Shown piece by piece: positions 41,720 to 44,943 of a stretch of 44,943 nt of DNA. Position 1 is the first letter of the stretch, and each line of letters opens with the position of its first letter. The notes beneath the pieces were generated by a model. It had not been told where the DNA came from and ran no database searches. It saw only the letters and a program-made list of their open reading frames with translations. The position numbers and the translations under genes are program-made. This DNA is from Candidatus Uhrbacteria bacterium (GTDB lineage Bacteria; Patescibacteriota; Patescibacteriia; UBA9934; UBA11717), in assembly GCA_018701105.1 (NCBI GenBank), contig JABIWD010000050.1, positions 1 through 44,943 of the forward strand, written 5' to 3'.

Positions 41720-44656
41720 ATGGCAGACCCACATTACAATAGATCTCATCGATGGAAGAAACACCGCTCTCGTCGACGCCGAGTAATTCGAAAGCCCAAG
41801 ATGGGGCTCAAGAAAAAGCTCGGTAAGTTTAAGGTGATTTTCTCAAGAGGATTCTTGGGGAACGTTCTTCTGTTTGGAGGTGTTTGTCTTGCCGGTGGAG
41901 TGGTGGTACTTGGTTTGACGTTCTTGTTTATAGGGCGCGACCTTCCAGATCCGAATGCGCTACAGGAACGGTCCATCGCACAGAGTACAAAGATCATGGA
42001 TCGTACCGGGGAGCATCAACTCTTTGAAATTTTTATTGATGAACGACGAACGCTGATCAAGCTCGACGAGATTCCTCAGCATTTGGTTGATGGTGTGATC
42101 GCGACAGAGGACACGCGGTTCTACGAGCATAAAGGTATTCGTCCACTAAGTATTGCGCGCGCAGTTTTCTATGGTGTGTTCACGAGTAAGAGAATTTCGG
42201 GAACATCGACGCTGACACAACAGTTGGTGAAGAACGCGATTCTTACAGATGAACGATCGATCACGCGAAAGCTCAAAGAAGCTATCTTGTCCGTGAAGCT
42301 TGAGCAGCGATACACGAAGGATGAAATTTTGCAGATTTACTTTAACGAGATTCCTTACGGTTCTACTAACTATGGAGTCGAGGCTGCATCACGGTCTTAC
42401 TTTGCGAAGAGCGCTTCCGAGTTGTCTTTGTCTGAGTCCGCAGTTTTGGCTGGGCTTCCAAAGGCACCGACAGCTTACTTGAATAATCCTGACGCTTTGA
42501 AGACTCGACGTGACTTTGTGTTGCGACGAATGTTCGAAGAGGGTTACATCACGGAAGAGGAAAAGAACACCGCGCAGGCAGATGAGCTTGTGTTGGAGCG
42601 AACGCTTGGAGAGATTGATGCGCCGCACTTTGTTTTCTATGTTAAGCAATTGCTCGAGGACGAGTTTGGCCAGCGTGCGGTTGAAGAGGGCGGTCTAACT
42701 GTCATCACCACGCTTGATTACGACTTGCAGGGGATTGCGCAGGAGGCAGTCACGGACTCAGTTGCAGCGAACGGCGAGTCGTTGAACTTTAGCAACGCCG
42801 CATTGGTAGCTATCGATCCTGCGAACGGACAGGTGTTGTCTATGGTGGGAAGTCACGATTACTTTGACGAGGAGAGTGACGGTGCTGTGAATGTTACGAC
42901 GCGATCGCGACAACCGGGATCGTCCATGAAGCCGTTGGCGTACACTGCTTTGTTTGAGGCGGGATACACGCCGAATACTGTTTTCTACGATGTTGAGACA
43001 GATTTCCCATCAGATGTAGGAACGTATCATCCACGAAACTACGACCTTTCTGAGCACGGTCCAGTTACAGTTCGAAAAGCTCTTCAAGGATCGCTAAACA
43101 TCACAGCGGTGAAAGCGTTGTACATGGTTGGCGTGTCGAACTTCCTAGATTTTGCAGATCGTATGGGCTACACGACGCTGGGAGACAGAAGCCGGTTTGG
43201 TTTGTCTGTGGTTCTGGGTGGAGGAGAGGTGACATTGCTTGAGCACACGAATGCATACGCAACTTTTGCGAATGATGGAGTTCGCAATGAGACGGTCGCA
43301 ATCATGAAGATCGAAGATGCTAAGGGTGAAGTGCTGTTTGACTATGAGGAAGAGAAGAAGGATGGTTCGCGGGTACTCGACGAGAATATTTCGCGGATGA
43401 TTACGAATGTTCTGTCTGATGACGGCGCGCGACAGTACGCGTTCGGTGGAGGTTCACAGCTTCAGCTTGGTGGACGACCGGTTGCGGCAAAGACGGGAAC
43501 AACTAACGACTATCGAGACGGTTGGACGCTTGGTTACACACCGCAGATTGCGATTGGAGTGTGGGGAGGGAACAACGACAACACTGCGATGGCGCGAGGA
43601 GCCGGTGGATCTTCCGTTGCAGCGCCAATTTGGAACAAGGTTATGCGAGGTTACCTTGCAGACAAGGCTGTTGTAGGTTTCCCTGGACCGAATATTCCTA
43701 ATCTTGGAAAACCTGCGTTGGACGGAGAGCTTGGATCGTCACAAACTTTGTTGATTGATCGCGTGTCAGGAAAACTTGCAACGGACGAGACTCCTGTACG
43801 ACTGCGTGATGAAAAAACTTTTGTTTCACATCACTCGATCCTTCACTATGTTGATCGAGCGGACAAGTTAGGCGCTCCACCTTTGTCTGATTCCAAAGAT
43901 CCTCAGTATCAGAACTGGGAATCTGCTGTTCAGGACTGGGTTACTCGCCAGGAGGAAGAGCTTGGAGAAGAGTTTGTGAACGAGGAGCCTCCGACAGAGT
44001 ATGACGATGTTCATACCGCCGCCAACGTTCCTGATGTGGACATTGAGTCACCGCGTAAGGACGACACACTGGAAAATCGAGAGGTTGAGATTCGGGCACG
44101 TGTTTCTGCGCGACGACCGGTCTCTCGTGTTGAGGCATACATTGATGGATTTTATCTTGGTGGAACTTCATCGTCACCATACGTGATCAATGCTGTGATT
44201 CCTGGATTCGTTCAGGCTGGTGATCGGAACATCCGTGTGGTTGCGTTTGATGACATGGAGAACGAGGGCGACGATATTGTTCGCGTGAACGTTCCTGGGA
44301 ACGATGCTGGATCGATTCAAGTTGTGGATCCACGTCCGGGACAGATCATCGTAAAAGTGAATCCAACGTACTCGGTGAAGCTTGAACTCGACGACCCTGC
44401 GAAGTACGAGAAGATTGATTTCTTCTTGGGACCACGAGGTGGGGGTGGGACGCTCACGGGATCGATCATTCAACCGGCTGGATTTATAGAAACGTTTACT
44501 TGGAATCTGCCAGAGCCAGGTGAATATATCTTGTCCGCGGTTGCCGTAGAAGCAGAGTCGGGTAACACGATACAGGCAGGAAATATTTTGCTGGAAGTAG
44601 AAGACCCAGCACCGGAGCCACCACCGGAGGGTGAGGATCCGGAAACAGAAGAATAG
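41720..44656 (+). CDS. Bifunctional penicillin-binding protein 1A family
   Basis: The 978-residue protein has a basic cytoplasmic start, a membrane helix (about 47-71), and a GT51 glycosyltransferase domain (EDTRFYEHKG with catalytic E130; GTSTLTQQLVKN). The transpeptidase domain follows with S401-S-M-K404, S458-L-N460 and K591-T-G593. The C-terminus beyond about residue 790 adds two Ig-like domains and an acidic, Pro-rich end. It polymerises and cross-links peptidoglycan. It is the only large wall synthase in the window. Confidence 0.95.
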   Translation: MADPHYNRSHRWKKHRSRRRRVIRKPKMGLKKKLGKFKVIFSRGFLGNVLLFGGVCLAGGVVVLGLTFLFIGRDLPDPNALQERSIAQSTKIMDRTGEHQLFEIFIDERRTLIKLDEIPQHLVDGVIATEDTRFYEHKGIRPLSIARAVFYGVFTSKRISGTSTLTQQLVKNAILTDERSITRKLKEAILSVKLEQRYTKDEILQIYFNEIPYGSTNYGVEAASRSYFAKSASELSLSESAVLAGLPKAPTAYLNNPDALKTRRDFVLRRMFEEGYITEEEKNTAQADELVLERTLGEIDAPHFVFYVKQLLEDEFGQRAVEEGGLTVITTLDYDLQGIAQEAVTDSVAANGESLNFSNAALVAIDPANGQVLSMVGSHDYFDEESDGAVNVTTRSRQPGSSMKPLAYTALFEAGYTPNTVFYDVETDFPSDVGTYHPRNYDLSEHGPVTVRKALQGSLNITAVKALYMVGVSNFLDFADRMGYTTLGDRSRFGLSVVLGGGEVTLLEHTNAYATFANDGVRNETVAIMKIEDAKGEVLFDYEEEKKDGSRVLDENISRMITNVLSDDGARQYAFGGGSQLQLGGRPVAAKTGTTNDYRDGWTLGYTPQIAIGVWGGNNDNTAMARGAGGSSVAAPIWNKVMRGYLADKAVVGFPGPNIPNLGKPALDGELGSSQTLLIDRVSGKLATDETPVRLRDEKTFVSHHSILHYVDRADKLGAPPLSDSKDPQYQNWESAVQDWVTRQEEELGEEFVNEEPPTEYDDVHTAANVPDVDIESPRKDDTLENREVEIRARVSARRPVSRVEAYIDGFYLGGTSSSPYVINAVIPGFVQAGDRNIRVVAFDDMENEGDDIVRVNVPGNDAGSIQVVDPRPGQIIVKVNPTYSVKLELDDPAKYEKIDFFLGPRGGGGTLTGSIIQPAGFIETFTWNLPEPGEYILSAVAVEAESGNTIQAGNILLEVEDPAPEPPPEGEDPETEE

Positions 44657-44680
44657 CTGGTACTGCTGAAACGAAAAGGT

Positions 44681-44733
44681 TGCTTCACTCCCGTTCGCAA
44701 TGACGTGCTGGTAGTGCTCGCAATGACGATCTA
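44681..44733. repeat. Short CGCAATGACG direct repeat
   Basis: TTCGCAATGACGTGCTGGTA and GCTCGCAATGACGATC repeat a 10-base CGCAATGACG core. It is probably a decayed repeat. Confidence 0.4.
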
Positions 44734-44736
44734 GGA

Positions 44737-44767
44737 AAAATCGAGCTTTTACGAGCTCGGTTTTTGT
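44737..44767 (+). terminator. Terminator after the PBP gene
   Basis: CGAGCT-tttacg-AGCTCG followed by GTTTTTG. Confidence 0.85.
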
Positions 44768-44796
44768 TTGACGGTGGACGGTGTTGTTGGTACAAA
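44768..44796 (+). promoter_or_regulatory. Promoter of the last gene
   Basis: TTGACG (44768-44773), a 17-base spacer and TACAAA (44791-44796). Confidence 0.7.
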
Positions 44797-44844
44797 GGTT
44801 AGGTTCGAGTTTGAGAGTGATCGAAACCTGTGCTGGAGGAGCTG

Positions 44845-44943
44845 ATGGGGAGTTTTACGGGAGCCGTATTTGCTTTGGGATATTTCGCGGCGTCGCTCGG
44901 TGGTTACGCGATTGGGCCAGTGACGAACACGCTGGGCCACTAC
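44845..44943 (+). CDS. Start of a small membrane protein gene (cut by window edge)
   Basis: ATG 44845 has GGAGGAG a few bases upstream. The visible 33 residues (MGSFTGAVFALGYFAASLGGYAIGPVTNTLGHY...) are hydrophobic and look like a membrane segment. With the TTGACG-N17-TACAAA promoter it resembles the other SD-led units. Function unknown; the end lies outside the window. Confidence 0.55.
   Translation, partial: MGSFTGAVFALGYFAASLGGYAIGPVTNTLGHY

Overview
The window looks like a piece of a Patescibacteria / Candidate Phyla Radiation (Parcubacteria-like) chromosome, close to its replication origin. This placement is inference. It rests on the single-gene economy, the absence of biosynthetic operons, large fibronectin-type cell-surface proteins, one Xer recombinase, a rpmH-rnpA-yidD-dnaA-dnaN block, and many genes with a -10 box directly in front of the start codon and no Shine-Dalgarno (SD) sequence.

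Layout. 1-5257 (minus): a cell-surface locus with a very large FN3 protein running off the left edge, a chaperone-like/DUF916-like membrane protein coupled to it by an ATGA overlap, and a small exported protein. 5312-6469: a gene-poor stretch with three parS-like sites, near-consensus DnaA boxes, two copies of a palindromic repeat, and tRNA-Arg(CCT). 6470-8674: rmuC, a nucleoside deoxyribosyltransferase-like gene, maf, and a small zinc-ribbon gene. 8748-11516: three stand-alone genes (TIM-barrel/TrpF-like, SDR, HD hydrolase), each with its own promoter or SD and terminator. 11576-15707: rpsT, holA and polA; polA carries an in-frame TAG. 15863-18517: a GC-rich orphan, a small RNA candidate, xth, a Smr-domain gene, and tRNA-His. 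18724-25530: ABC exporter, M15-like peptidase, a large protein with a HERIH (HExxH) motif, slipin, tRNA-Arg(TCT) behind a long hairpin, a Xer recombinase, and an orphan gene. 25600-30344: rpsO, NYN-domain protein, pnp, and an anchored orphan. 30345-33338: a triplet of perfect DnaA boxes, a possible long structured RNA, a TraR/DksA-like gene, lspA, and comM. 33383-35605: a repeat copy abutting a DUF559 nuclease gene, then orphan genes. 35671-39551: rpmH, rnpA, yidD, dnaA, probable oriC, dnaN. 39596-44943: two more orphans, a repeat copy, a 3D-domain protein, a PBP1A-like penicillin-binding protein, and the start of a further gene.

Two kinds of gene organisation are interleaved. Housekeeping genes often start leaderless (-10 box, 6-9 bases, ATG). 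About ten small GC-richer genes of mostly unknown function instead have a strong SD, frequently their own TTGACA-type promoter, and a private hairpin terminator; they look like self-contained expression cassettes inserted between native genes. Terminators are dense and short, and several include the stop codon of the gene they end.
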